Of a stretch of DNA of 64,000 bases, positions 36,054-46,326 are shown piece by piece. Where the stretch lies: contig NC_016047.1 in the NCBI RefSeq assembly GCF_000227465.1, positions 4,072,857 to 4,136,856 of the forward strand, in the 5' to 3' direction. The position numbers were made by a program, and so were the translations under genes. The stretch is from Bacillus spizizenii TU-B-10 (GTDB lineage Bacteria; Bacillota; Bacilli; Bacillales; Bacillaceae). How positions within the stretch are numbered: the first letter of the stretch is position 1; the number at the start of each line of letters is the position of its first letter. The notes below the pieces were generated by a model. The model saw nothing but the letters and a program-made list of their open reading frames with translations. It had not been told where the DNA came from and did not search any database.

Positions 36054-37286
36054 TTAAGAAGGCAGTATTTCTTCTAAACAATCTTCACTGATTTTATAAG
36101 ATTTTGGTCTTCTGCTCGTAAGCTCCACAAATCCTTGCTCTTCTAAATAATCCATAACTTTATTAACAATATGTCTTGATTTACCTGATATTTTCATTAA
36201 CTCTTGCACCGAAAGCATGACATGATCATTTACAAATACATTAATAGTGATGATGATATAGAAGAGTTCACGTTCATCCTTATAATCAACCCATTGATCA
36301 CTTTTCATATAGTTTTTAATTCGATTAAGTTTCATTAAATTGAATTCAAGGTCTTCAATTATCCCTTTTTGTCCTGACAGAAGCAATTCCAGCATATTGA
36401 TTAAATAAAAAGTCATCTCTCCTCGATTTAAAGGGGAGGGAATTTCCTCTAAAGCTTTGTAGTACTTTTCTTTATTCTTATTCACTGCGTAAGAAAACGT
36501 AATAGCTGAATACTTTTCCAAATAACTGGATAAATAACTCCCGACGATTAGTCGTCCTGTTCTACCGTTACCATCATAGAAAGGATGAATATATTCATAA
36601 TAATAATGTGCAACCATATAACGATAAAGCTGTGGATGTGATTCATCATCCAAATAATCAATTAATGCATCCAATGCTTCTGTAATTTTCTGTTCGGAAC
36701 TAATGCCAATATGAGTAGTTCTATTTCCGTCATTTACCTCAACATATCCTCTCCTAAAAAGCTCTCCATCCGGAGCATCCTCTGCCACGATCTCATCAGC
36801 TACCAATTCATCATATAATTTTCTGAAGTCACGAACACTCTTAAAAGAATCAATCTGATCTATAAATTGATATGTCTTCATTAGCCCTACAAATCGCTTA
36901 TGTTGTGGTTCAGATTGTTCTAGCGCATTAAGAGCTTCTTTCAATTCTTTTTTTGTACTTCGAATCCCCTCAATTTCATTATTGCTCTGTGCTTCATTAA
37001 TAATTAATTTATTAAAATAAGGTTTAACAACAAATTTAGGTAGTTGTCTAATTAGTGAAGAGATTTTAGAACTATTTAATAACACTTCATTATTCAACTT
37101 CATGAGTTCATGGGTATTTACATAAAATAATTCGAATGAATCATTAGTAAGATGACCTTTACGGAATCCGCGTACTGTTAATGATGTAGAATAGCTGCCA
37201 TAGCTGCTTTTTCTTTTTATGAATTCCTTATCATATGAGTCAGCATCAATTTTATAAAAAAGTTTTGATAATTTCTCATAATTCAT
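36054..37286 (-). CDS. Fic-domain protein with C-terminal winged helix
   Basis: A 410-residue Fic/DOC protein. The active motif HPFYDGNGRTGR near residue 230 is complete, with catalytic His, so transfer of AMP (or another nucleotide) to a Ser/Thr/Tyr of a target is likely. An IEGI segment near residue 105 resembles the inhibitory-helix motif ([S/T]xxxE[G/N]), with Asn in place of Ser/Thr, which suggests self-inhibition. The C-terminal 80 residues look like a winged helix (VQELMKISGKSRHIVNKVMD). The ATG at 37284-37286 has GAGGTG upstream; longer GTG/ATG starts (to 37298) exist. No separate antitoxin is seen. It lies in a 1.6 kb insertion between two copies of the ahpF end; the target is unknown. 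Confidence 0.87.
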   Translation of the reverse strand: MNYEKLSKLFYKIDADSYDKEFIKRKSSYGSYSTSLTVRGFRKGHLTNDSFELFYVNTHELMKLNNEVLLNSSKISSLIRQLPKFVVKPYFNKLIINEAQSNNEIEGIRSTKKELKEALNALEQSEPQHKRFVGLMKTYQFIDQIDSFKSVRDFRKLYDELVADEIVAEDAPDGELFRRGYVEVNDGNRTTHIGISSEQKITEALDALIDYLDDESHPQLYRYMVAHYYYEYIHPFYDGNGRTGRLIVGSYLSSYLEKYSAITFSYAVNKNKEKYYKALEEIPSPLNRGEMTFYLINMLELLLSGQKGIIEDLEFNLMKLNRIKNYMKSDQWVDYKDERELFYIIITINVFVNDHVMLSVQELMKISGKSRHIVNKVMDYLEEQGFVELTSRRPKSYKISEDCLEEILPS

Positions 37287-37500
37287 ACTATCCATCACCT
37301 CTCTAATTTAAAATTCATCCCTTTTTTAAATTATATACTCATTATAGACTCTTTTCTAATAAATATTCTTTATTCCTCAAAATAAATCTCTCTGTTTGCT
37401 GTTAGTCTGAGAAAAGAACTAAATTATAATCAAAGTATTGAGTCCTAAACAGATACTTTGAACAAAAATGGAATACATTCCTTCAAAGATTTGAAGAAAA

Positions 37501-37530
37501 GGGGCTGCCGTTAAAAACAAGGCAGACCCC
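37501..37530. terminator. GC-rich hairpin upstream of the Fic gene
   Basis: GGGGCTGCC and GGCAGACCCC pair with one bulge; on the minus strand TTTTCTT follows. It may insulate the Fic gene from minus-strand transcription. The rest of 37287-37582 is AT-rich spacer with the presumed Fic promoter. Confidence 0.5.
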
Positions 37531-37582
37531 TCAAATGAAATGAACCAACTTGACTGATGGTTGCACAAACAATACGAATCTT

Positions 37583-37682
37583 TGGGATCAGGTGCAACTG
37601 CCGCTCTCGGCGCGTTTGATTACCTTATCCGCAACTAATACAAGAAAGCCGCAATATTGCCAGATTGGCAGCTTGCGGCTTT
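37583..37682. repeat. Direct repeat copy 2: duplicated ahpF 3' end plus terminator
   Basis: A second copy of the block at 35897-35997. It carries only the last 18 codons and stop of ahpF, in frame but without a gene in front, and a functional-looking terminator (AGCCGCAA/TTGCGGCT) ending the minus-strand gene at 37749 as well. Confidence 0.95.
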
Positions 37683-37748
37683 CTTTTTTATTCCAAAAAT
37701 ATTGCATGTTTTATACAATTGTAATATAGTTGTAATGTTAGTGAATGG

Positions 37749-39101
37749 TCACTTCACACTCAGCATATTTGCTGTTTTTAAAGCGATACGCACTGATTTC
37801 CTATTTAAAGTGCCCTGATACTTTTTGACCTTTTTTTTCAGATCTTTAATGGTTTTTTCCTTTTTGGCATTTTCTAATGCCATAAGCGCTTCCCAGCGTT
37901 TCGCTGTTTCTGTGGAACTGCAGCCGCTAACTGTAGTCACAGGCGGAAGAAACTTCGTGTTAGATAGTTTTTCGTCAAAAGGAACGGTATCAGGAATCGC
38001 TTTCTCTTGATAAATATGATCCAATTGATTTTGATTCAGGAAGCTGATGAAATGGTCAAAGTTTTGCGCTTGCCGTTTCTCAGGCTGATGAAAATCAAGT
38101 GTTTCAATTAATTCTGACAGTTTTGTCTGATCTGTTATCTCATTTGCCATGACATGCGTTAACTGATGGTACTCAGCTAATTCCCGCATTCTTGCATCTT
38201 TCGGAAGCAAAAGGCTCGGTGTTCCGGCAATCGTTGCTGCGATATTCCCATGCAGCCTTGCGCCAAAGCTTAAATCAGCTTGTCTCAGGAAATCCAGCCA
38301 TGTCGGCACATTTAAAAAGAAACGGACTCTATCATTCTGATAAGCTGGGTCTTCCATGCTGACCGGATAATTATCAGCAGGCTTCGCTATCGCAGGAGCA
38401 CCTGCATACGTCAGAATCATCTCTTTTCGCCATTGCGGGATAAAGTAATGATTCGGGAACTCTTTCATGCTTCTCGTAATGAAGTCCAGTACATGCTTAG
38501 GAGACAGCCTTGATGAGTTAACCGTCACCATTGAACCTGGTGTAATATGGGTTTCTCTTATCTTCAGTTCTCTTCCAAACGCATACATAGAAGGACAGCC
38601 AATTACCGTATGGTCAATACCTTCACGGAATCCTAATCTGGAAAGGTATTTCGCTGTGATTTCACCGCGGACACCGATCATATTTGATCTCTCCAGCACG
38701 GCACTCACAAACGCCTTCACATCTTGATCAAAAGGAAAACCCTCATTTAATTTTGGTTCAAACGGAGCACGCAAACCAACCCCAATCACAACAACCGGAA
38801 TGGTTAGTTTCTTAATTAATTGGGTATATTTCCGTAAAGAAGGTACAAAATCCTCGCGGAATGCATCTGCCAGCGGAATAATATACATATCATATGTTTT
38901 ATTAATTTGTTCAGCATCTGCCGGATTAATCCGATAATAATCTGGTGTAATCGTCGTTTCTTCTGTCATCAGCGTACGAAACACACTGTAGGCATATACT
39001 AAGTTTCCTACGTTGCCGCCAATGGAGTTGCGAACAATCATTTCAGCTGCATTGAATGTATCAAATGGGGATATGCCAGCTCTTATTAAAATGTTTTTCA
39101 A
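37749..39101 (-). CDS. Polysaccharide pyruvyl transferase-family protein
   Basis: A 450-residue protein. Its family core is visible: an N-terminal region with NSIGGNVGNLVYAYSV, VVVIGVGLRAPFE near residue 110, and SFGARLHGNIAATIAGTPS near residue 285 with the conserved Arg-x-His. The last 60 residues are charged, Lys-rich and probably coiled coil, an unusual tail. It may modify a surface glycan with pyruvate. The start is TTG at 39099-39101 after AAGGGG. It is unrelated in detail to yxaB except for the shared superfamily, and from memory has no counterpart between ahpF and bglA in strain 168. Confidence 0.82.
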   Translation of the reverse strand: MKNILIRAGISPFDTFNAAEMIVRNSIGGNVGNLVYAYSVFRTLMTEETTITPDYYRINPADAEQINKTYDMYIIPLADAFREDFVPSLRKYTQLIKKLTIPVVVIGVGLRAPFEPKLNEGFPFDQDVKAFVSAVLERSNMIGVRGEITAKYLSRLGFREGIDHTVIGCPSMYAFGRELKIRETHITPGSMVTVNSSRLSPKHVLDFITRSMKEFPNHYFIPQWRKEMILTYAGAPAIAKPADNYPVSMEDPAYQNDRVRFFLNVPTWLDFLRQADLSFGARLHGNIAATIAGTPSLLLPKDARMRELAEYHQLTHVMANEITDQTKLSELIETLDFHQPEKRQAQNFDHFISFLNQNQLDHIYQEKAIPDTVPFDEKLSNTKFLPPVTTVSGCSSTETAKRWEALMALENAKKEKTIKDLKKKVKKYQGTLNRKSVRIALKTANMLSVK

Positions 39102-39339
39102 TGTGATGTTGCCCCTTCCTCGCCAAATTTTTGTCAGGAGATTTGCTTAGGGAACTCTATCATAATCTTAAAATCTTCAGCCGGACACCCGCTTTCATCC
39201 CTTTTTACTCACAAACTCCCTCCCTTTTTTCCGTTCTAATATTAAATTATACAAAAAAGCATCTTACAGGTGAAATCATAACATAGCAATCAGCACTGGT
39301 AATCTATTCCCATCATTGGATGTCAGTTCATATCACACC

Positions 39340-39383
39340 AAAAAACCCGAATCAGGCACTTCAGTAAAAGTACTCGATTCGGG
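39340..39383 (-). terminator. Terminator of the bglA operon
   Basis: CCCGAATC and GATTCGGG form the stem; on the minus strand TTTTTTGG follows. The remaining 238 bases to 39101 are a spacer with no gene that I can support. Confidence 0.85.
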
Positions 39384-39391
39384 CCAGCAGC

Positions 39392-40834
<1,443 letters not shown>

Positions 40835-40844
40835 TCATTCCTCC

Positions 40845-42713
40845 TCAGCTTACGACTGTAAATAATTTTTGGTCTATCGTACTTTCTTCAAGATCCTCAA
40901 TGAGAATTTCCTGATACGCATGTGAATTCGTGATGATGACTGGGGTAATCGTTGTTAACCCTTTCTCTTCAATGAAAGCTTTATCAAATTCAACAAGCAC
41001 TTCGCCTTTTTTGACTGTATCGCCCTCTTTCACCTTCAAGGTAAAAGGAGTGCCGTCTAATGTCACCGTATCCAGTCCGATGTGCACAAGCAATTCGACG
41101 CCAGACGCCGAACGAAGGCCGATCGCATGCTTTGTAGGCGCGACCATGACGACGGTTCCGTCAAACGGGGCAAACAATTTATTATCGGATGGCTCAATCG
41201 CCAACCCTTGTCCCATTGCACCTGAACTGAATACCTCATCAGGCACGTTAGAAAGCGGGATCACCTTGCCGCTAAACGGAGCATATACGGTTTCTTCATT
41301 TGCCTGTGCCGTTTGACCATTTTCCTTTTCCGTCTGTGCAGCAGTATCTTCACCGTAGCCAAAGATCTGAATCAGCACAACAGGGAGAATCATCGCAATC
41401 GCAGCACCGATTAAAATGCCCCAAATGGATGTCGGGAATTGTTCATTGATACCATTCACGATCGTCAGCGGTCCCGGAAGTCCCGCATAGGCAAAGTAAT
41501 ACGGATGAAAGAAGCTTGCCACGATTGCGCCAACCGCGCCGGATATACAGCCAAAGATAAACGGCTTCTTAAATCTCAAGGTTACACCATAGATCGCCGG
41601 CTCTGTAATGCCAAACAGTCCCGTGATTCCAGCAGAGACGCTGACTTTTCTCGTTTCCTTGTTTCTCGCTTTCAAAATGACGCCAAGCACGGCCCCAACC
41701 TGCGCAATGACCGCAATCGTTTGATATGCCTGGAATGAATCTCGACCGTATAAATCAAAGTTTGCCAATACCATCGGCGTGATGCCCCAATGTACACCGA
41801 AGATCACGATGACCTGCCAAAAAGCGCCGATGATCGCCCCAGCCAAAGCCGGCACGTTTTCCGCCAAAAAGTTGTAACCGTTTGCAATTCCATTTGCGCC
41901 TAATGTTGTCACAGGGCCAATGAGAACAATCGTTAACGGCACCATGATGACCATGCATAGAAACGGAACAAACAACGGTCTGACCACTTCGTTCATTCTC
42001 TTATTCAAGAATCGTTCAACATAAGACAACATCCACACTAAAAATAATGGCGGCAGCACGGAAGACGTGTATGTCGTTTGCGATAAAGCAATCCCTAAGA
42101 AAGAAATGCTCTTTCCGTCTGCAATTTGAGCCGCCATCTCCGCCCATGTCGGACTGACTAACGCGGCACAGCACGCTACAGCGATATACGTGTTGGTCTT
42201 AAAATGCTTTGATGCCGTAATCGCGATAAAAATAGGCAAAAACGTAAACGGCGCCCAAGATATGAAACTGAAAACCTGATAAACTCCTGTTTTCTCAAAA
42301 CCAGAAAACAATAAGTTAATGATAATTAATGCCCCTTGCAAAATACCAGCAGCGGCCAGAATGTACACAAACGGCGCAAACACAGCTGACATCGTCGCAA
42401 TAATCCGGTTCAACATCGTTCCTTTATTCTCGCTCTGTTCGCCGGAAAGATCAATATTGACCAGCTTAGAAAATTCCTCGAAGACTTCCCCTACATGCTG
42501 TCCAATGACAACCTGGAATTGACCGCTGTTCTCTACAACCGTAATGACGCCGGGCATCGACTTCACGATATCCTTCGCTTTAGGGTTAGATCGCTTCAGC
42601 ACCAACCGAAGCCTAGTAGCACAGCGAGAAGCTCCTATTACATTCTCTTCCCCGCCTACGGCCTCCAAAATGTCTTTCGCTAGTCTTGTATAATCTCTCA
42701 CTTTCCCCGACAT
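40845..42713 (-). CDS. Beta-glucoside-specific PTS permease, EIIBCA
   Basis: A 622-residue complete PTS transporter. EIIB (residues 1-90) has the phospho-Cys in GASRCATRLRLV. EIIC (about 100-460) has around ten membrane helices and GITEPAIYGV. EIIA (about 480-620) has APFDGTVVMV and the phospho-His in LLVHIGLDTV. It imports and phosphorylates a beta-glucoside for BglA. ATG at 42711-42713 is favoured, with AAAGGGGTGG upstream. In strain 168 only a short EIIA remnant (yyzE) is annotated here, from memory, so this strain keeps the intact gene. A promoter, palindromic operator and cre lie upstream. Confidence 0.92.
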   Translation of the reverse strand: MSGKVRDYTRLAKDILEAVGGEENVIGASRCATRLRLVLKRSNPKAKDIVKSMPGVITVVENSGQFQVVIGQHVGEVFEEFSKLVNIDLSGEQSENKGTMLNRIIATMSAVFAPFVYILAAAGILQGALIIINLLFSGFEKTGVYQVFSFISWAPFTFLPIFIAITASKHFKTNTYIAVACCAALVSPTWAEMAAQIADGKSISFLGIALSQTTYTSSVLPPLFLVWMLSYVERFLNKRMNEVVRPLFVPFLCMVIMVPLTIVLIGPVTTLGANGIANGYNFLAENVPALAGAIIGAFWQVIVIFGVHWGITPMVLANFDLYGRDSFQAYQTIAVIAQVGAVLGVILKARNKETRKVSVSAGITGLFGITEPAIYGVTLRFKKPFIFGCISGAVGAIVASFFHPYYFAYAGLPGPLTIVNGINEQFPTSIWGILIGAAIAMILPVVLIQIFGYGEDTAAQTEKENGQTAQANEETVYAPFSGKVIPLSNVPDEVFSSGAMGQGLAIEPSDNKLFAPFDGTVVMVAPTKHAIGLRSASGVELLVHIGLDTVTLDGTPFTLKVKEGDTVKKGEVLVEFDKAFIEEKGLTTITPVIITNSHAYQEILIEDLEESTIDQKLFTVVS

Positions 42714-42732
42714 TTTCACCCACCCCTTTGTT

Positions 42733-42746
42733 TGGTTACGCTTTCA
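42733..42746 (-). promoter_or_regulatory. cre-like site downstream of the PTS-bglA promoter
   Basis: On the minus strand TGAAAGCGTAACCA matches the cre consensus except at one position. It lies directly after the -10 box, ideal for CcpA road-block repression. Confidence 0.6.
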
Positions 42747-42774
42747 TTATAATTGTACCGGTATAATTTATCAA
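42746..42774 (-). promoter_or_regulatory. PTS-bglA promoter with palindromic operator in its spacer
   Basis: On the minus strand TTGATA, 17 bases and TATAAT form an excellent sigma-A promoter. The spacer is almost exactly the palindrome AATTATACCGGTACAATT (42751-42768), which differs from perfect symmetry at one base pair. The divergent GntR-type regulator YydK is the likely ligand; this is inference. Confidence 0.7.
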
Positions 42775-42869
42775 TACCCAAACAAAATATTTGTATACTG
42801 ACTATGATTGTAAGCGGTTTATGCTATAATTTTGACAAGTGAAACTAAACGAATAAATGAGGAATGCGT

Positions 42870-43580
42870 ATGTTAAAGTACCAGCAAATCGCAGAAGAAA
42901 TTGAAACATATATAGAAGAGCACGACCTTCAGCAGGGAGATAAACTGCCAGTGCTAGAAACCCTCATGGCCCAATTTGAAGTCAGCAAAAGCACAATCAC
43001 AAAGTCCCTGGATCTATTAGAGCAAAAAGGCGCAATCTTTCAGCTCAGAGGAAGCGGCATCTTCGTCAGAAAACATAAACGAAAAGGCTACATCAGCCTT
43101 CTGTCAAATCAAGGATTTAAAAAAGACCTCGAGGATTTCAATGTCACCTCAAAAGTCATTGAGCTGGACGTGAGAAAGCCGACACCGGAAGCGGCAGAAA
43201 ACCTAAACATCGGAATTGACGTGGACATCTACTATGTCAAAAGGGTCCGCTACATCAACGGCCAAACCCTTTGCTACGAAGAATCCTATTACAACAAATC
43301 CATCGTGACGTATTTAAACAACGAAATCGTCTCCCACTCCATCTTCCATTACATCAGGGAAGGACTGGGATTGAAGATTGGTTTTTCTGATTTGTTTCTG
43401 CACGTGGGCCAGCTGAATGAGGAGGAAGCGGAGTATTTGGGGTTAGAGGCTGGACTGCCGAAGCTGTATATAGAAAGTATTTTTCATCTGACGAATGGGC
43501 AGCCGTTTGATTACTCGAAGATTTCCTATAATTATGAGCAGTCACAGTTTGTGGTGCAGGCTAATAGTTTTTTGCTGTGA
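42870..43580 (+). CDS. yydK: YydK, GntR/HutC-family regulator
   Basis: A 236-residue regulator with an N-terminal winged helix (VLETLMAQFEVSKSTITKSL, residues 30-65) and a C-terminal UTRA ligand domain (about 80-235). Relatives such as TreR sense sugar phosphates. As it is divergent from the PTS-bglA operon, it probably represses that operon until a phospho-beta-glucoside binds. ATG at 42870 with GAGGA upstream is preferred over ATG 42864. Confidence 0.9.
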   Translation: MLKYQQIAEEIETYIEEHDLQQGDKLPVLETLMAQFEVSKSTITKSLDLLEQKGAIFQLRGSGIFVRKHKRKGYISLLSNQGFKKDLEDFNVTSKVIELDVRKPTPEAAENLNIGIDVDIYYVKRVRYINGQTLCYEESYYNKSIVTYLNNEIVSHSIFHYIREGLGLKIGFSDLFLHVGQLNEEEAEYLGLEAGLPKLYIESIFHLTNGQPFDYSKISYNYEQSQFVVQANSFLL

Positions 43581-43605
43581 CATAACGATTAACCGGAAAG
43601 CGAAA

Positions 43606-43637
43606 GAGACCAAGAACAATTGATTCTTGGTCTTTTG
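43606..43637 (+). terminator. Terminator after yydK
   Basis: AGACCAAGAA and TTCTTGGTCT form the stem, followed by TTT. Confidence 0.85.
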
Positions 43638-44004
43638 ATCAAAGCTGGAGGCCAAGATGCCGGACAAATAAGCTGTACAGTCAGTACACAATCGGTTAGA
43701 AAATGTATTAAGTGATGGTCGGAGCCGTTGTATCTTGTTCCAACAAAGGAAGGGAACAGACATATACAAAATCATCATTTCTACAATATTAACCATCCCT
43801 TGCCCTATGGATACTATTACAGGTTTCACTAGAGACGAGTATTGTTATGAATCCAATGAATTACTTCATCGTTTTCATTGGCTTTTACTCTATATATGAG
43901 AATGTTGAAAGAAAAACAGCGATGAGATTTGGAAAAGTCCAATGCACGAAAGCAAAAAGAGGCCTCTCCTTAACAAAATTCATACACGTAGCCTTTACAT
44001 AGCA
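43638..44004. other. Spacer without recognisable gene
   Basis: A frame on the minus strand (43542-43829) overlaps the yydK terminator and lacks a ribosome site. Its composition is mixed and might be decayed coding sequence, but I cannot name a source. Confidence 0.45.
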
Positions 44005-44037
44005 TAAAAAAAGCTACTTCCCGAGAAGCAGCTTCCT
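44005..44037 (-). terminator. Terminator of the epipeptide operon
   Basis: On the minus strand AAGCTGCTTC and GAAGTAGCTT pair with one mismatch around a tight loop, followed by seven Ts. Confidence 0.85.
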
Positions 44038-44040
44038 TTA

Positions 44041-44763
44041 CTAAATGCCCATTTTGATCCATCTAGTTTTAGAAAAGCGAAGTATAATCGCATTTATAAT
44101 CATGATTGAAACTAAATATAAAATAATGTATAAAATATCATTATTCCCAAGTGTCATGTTGTCAGATTGTAATACTCTTTCTATACGAGGATACATAGTA
44201 TTACCTGCCTCAAATGGAGCAATAAAACCAAACACTTTATTGCTTACAGCTACTAAAATAACAGAAGTCATCCAATAAACGATGCTTACCCCTATGCTAA
44301 TTAATATATTTGGACATAGCATGCTTATCGTTCCAATGATGAAAATATACTGCAGTATAACTGCAGAAAATAAAAACAGTAGTAATGTAAAATGTGAAAA
44401 ATCATGGTACATCAACGATATGATTAGCAGACCTAGCGCGATAAACGCAAAAGATTCCAAAAATAAAACAGCTATCTTCTTATAAAAGAAGGTATAGATG
44501 TTTTCCCCTATTAATTTGTAAAAGAGAATATTTTTATTTGAATACTCTCTATTAATAAAGAACGCTATAACAAATGAAAATAACATCAAACCAAACTGGG
44601 TTGCAACAGTATAGGAGCTAAAGAAAAACATCTCAGGTGTAACATGGCTGACTTTATCGATTCCAACAAGCAAAAAATACCCCAATAAAAATAAAAATGC
44701 GAACATTGATCCTAAAATAATGAAAACTTTGTTGCTAATACTTTTTTTAAACTCTAATTTCAT
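44041..44763 (-). CDS. yydJ: YydJ (EpeB), ABC transporter permease of the epipeptide operon
   Basis: A 240-residue membrane protein with six helices, of the ABC-2 permease kind. It works with the ATPase YydI in the yyd operon. In B. subtilis YydIJ contributes to self-protection or handling of the YydF-derived epipeptide. It starts 20 bases after yydI ends and is the last gene of the operon. The ORF is AT-rich like the rest of this operon. Confidence 0.9.
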   Translation of the reverse strand: MKLEFKKSISNKVFIILGSMFAFLFLLGYFLLVGIDKVSHVTPEMFFFSSYTVATQFGLMLFSFVIAFFINREYSNKNILFYKLIGENIYTFFYKKIAVLFLESFAFIALGLLIISLMYHDFSHFTLLLFLFSAVILQYIFIIGTISMLCPNILISIGVSIVYWMTSVILVAVSNKVFGFIAPFEAGNTMYPRIERVLQSDNMTLGNNDILYIILYLVSIMIINAIILRFSKTRWIKMGI

Positions 44764-44783
44764 CTTAAGCCCCCACTGTTTTA

Positions 44784-45413
44784 TTACTCATTTATATACA
44801 CTTCAATTAATTTATCCACCGAATGATATTGTTGGATTTCTTGGTGAGTAAATATAAAATAATCCCCTTCTATCGCCTTTAAATCAGACAAATCATGTGT
44901 AATATTAATGATAATCTTCTCTGGGTTCTCCTGAATATACTTGTTTAAGAAGCCATGAATCTCTATAACCGTTTTTTTGTCTAATGAATTCGTTATTTCA
45001 TCTAAAACAATAATATTTTTATCCTCTAGTAAGAAGCTAAGCAGTTTTAATTTTTGCTTTTGTCCATCACTCAAATTCTTAATAAGCACTTTACCGTCGA
45101 TATTATCAAGATTAAGTAAATGTGCAATCTTATTTATCTTTTCTGAATCAAACTTTTTACTCAAAAAGTTTAATAAAAAGTCCTTAGAAACATCATTAGG
45201 TATATTCGACGAGCTAGATATTAAAGATACATTTTGACGAATATCTCTGCCGATTCGTTTGCTATTATTCAACAAAAAGTCTTTAGCAAGCTGTGATTTA
45301 CCGACTCCATTTTTTCCGACAACATGGTTGATTTTCCCACTCGAAAAATGTAAGTCAGTGTCCTGAAGTAACGTTTTGCCCTTCACTTTTAAAGTATAAT
45401 TCGCTATGTTCAT
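44784..45413 (-). CDS. yydI: YydI (EpeA), ABC transporter ATPase of the epipeptide operon
   Basis: A 209-residue ABC ATPase with Walker A GKNGVGKS near residue 34, the signature LSDGQKQKL near residue 118, Walker B IIVLDEITNSLD near residue 138 and the switch His in NITHDLSD. It powers YydJ. I choose the ATG at 45411-45413, with AGGGG upstream, over one two codons earlier. A 154-base gap separates it from yydH and might contain an internal promoter, which I cannot define. Confidence 0.9.
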   Translation of the reverse strand: MNIANYTLKVKGKTLLQDTDLHFSSGKINHVVGKNGVGKSQLAKDFLLNNSKRIGRDIRQNVSLISSSSNIPNDVSKDFLLNFLSKKFDSEKINKIAHLLNLDNIDGKVLIKNLSDGQKQKLKLLSFLLEDKNIIVLDEITNSLDKKTVIEIHGFLNKYIQENPEKIIINITHDLSDLKAIEGDYFIFTHQEIQQYHSVDKLIEVYINE

Positions 45414-45567
45414 ATGCATACCCCTAGGAAATATTTACATAAAGAAAGAGCCGCTTCTACTTTGTTAATTGGTAACTACTGTTTTCACTTTTGAGGTACC
45501 TCTTTCATTTCCGATTCAGCACTGGAAGAAATGTTTTTTTCGATGATTAATTTGGAGATCTTTTACT

Positions 45568-46326
45568 CTAGTTTACAATAAATAATATCCAATGTACAAC
45601 GGAATTTACCGCAAGGCCAACTCCTATAATTTGAATAGTAAGGACTAACCAATGATTTGTTTTAAAGCGGCTATATTCGTCTAAGCCAAGAAAAGCCAAA
45701 AGAATTTTGTAACCATCAGAATTCAATATTGGAACTAAGTTCCACAGTAAAGTAGATGAGAATAGCATAAATGCCACCGTTAAGGGTTCACTGGAAATTG
45801 TAAAATGATTTATTAGTTCTAAAATATTAATTATAAAATAATTGATAAACAAGCCGAATAAATGAACTATTATCTTTTCATTTCTGGATAGCATGTAGGT
45901 TTCATTCAATTGGACATAAAAAGCAGGAAACACATAAAAATTCAGTTTAAATCCAACTTTGTCAAAGTTTTTTCCGAAAAATTTTAAAGAATAAATATGT
46001 CCCAGTTCATGAAGCACTATATTCATTATAAAGTAAATAGCTATAATTATCCACATTCCCCATCCAAATATTACAGTGGTTAACTCTTTTTGCAATTTTA
46101 TCAAATGAATATAATTCAACATGAACATTGTAGCCGTAAAAGATAAGAAGAGGTAAAAAAACTTTGATGACACTTTCTCTTTATAAGTTTTAAAGTTTGA
46201 TAATTGTTCATCTGTAAGAGAATCTAAGTTTTTCTTATAATAATCTCCACTTGTTTTATCTTTTATAAAAACGTTTTTTTGTACAATCACTTCATATTTT
46301 TCATCTTCATACTTCAAAATTTTCAT
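45568..46326 (-). CDS. yydH: YydH (EpeP), membrane metalloprotease of the epipeptide operon
   Basis: A 252-residue membrane protein with the M50 (site-2 protease) motif HELGH near residue 107 and a later LNSDGYK that stands for the usual NxxDG ligand region. Several membrane helices surround these. It probably cleaves the modified YydF precursor to release the epipeptide. The start overlaps the end of yydG by 20 bases, showing tight coupling. Confidence 0.9.
   Translation of the reverse strand: MKILKYEDEKYEVIVQKNVFIKDKTSGDYYKKNLDSLTDEQLSNFKTYKEKVSSKFFYLFLSFTATMFMLNYIHLIKLQKELTTVIFGWGMWIIIAIYFIMNIVLHELGHIYSLKFFGKNFDKVGFKLNFYVFPAFYVQLNETYMLSRNEKIIVHLFGLFINYFIINILELINHFTISSEPLTVAFMLFSSTLLWNLVPILNSDGYKILLAFLGLDEYSRFKTNHWLVLTIQIIGVGLAVNSVVHWILFIVN

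Noticed and set aside
36054..39101. Prophage or integrative element at ahpF
   Set aside because: Direct repeats are present, but there is no integrase, transposase, replication or structural gene, so I report an insertion rather than a named mobile element.
43542..43829. 95-codon minus-strand frame downstream of yydK
   Set aside because: It runs through the yydK terminator and into yydK, lacks a ribosome site, and shows no family features.
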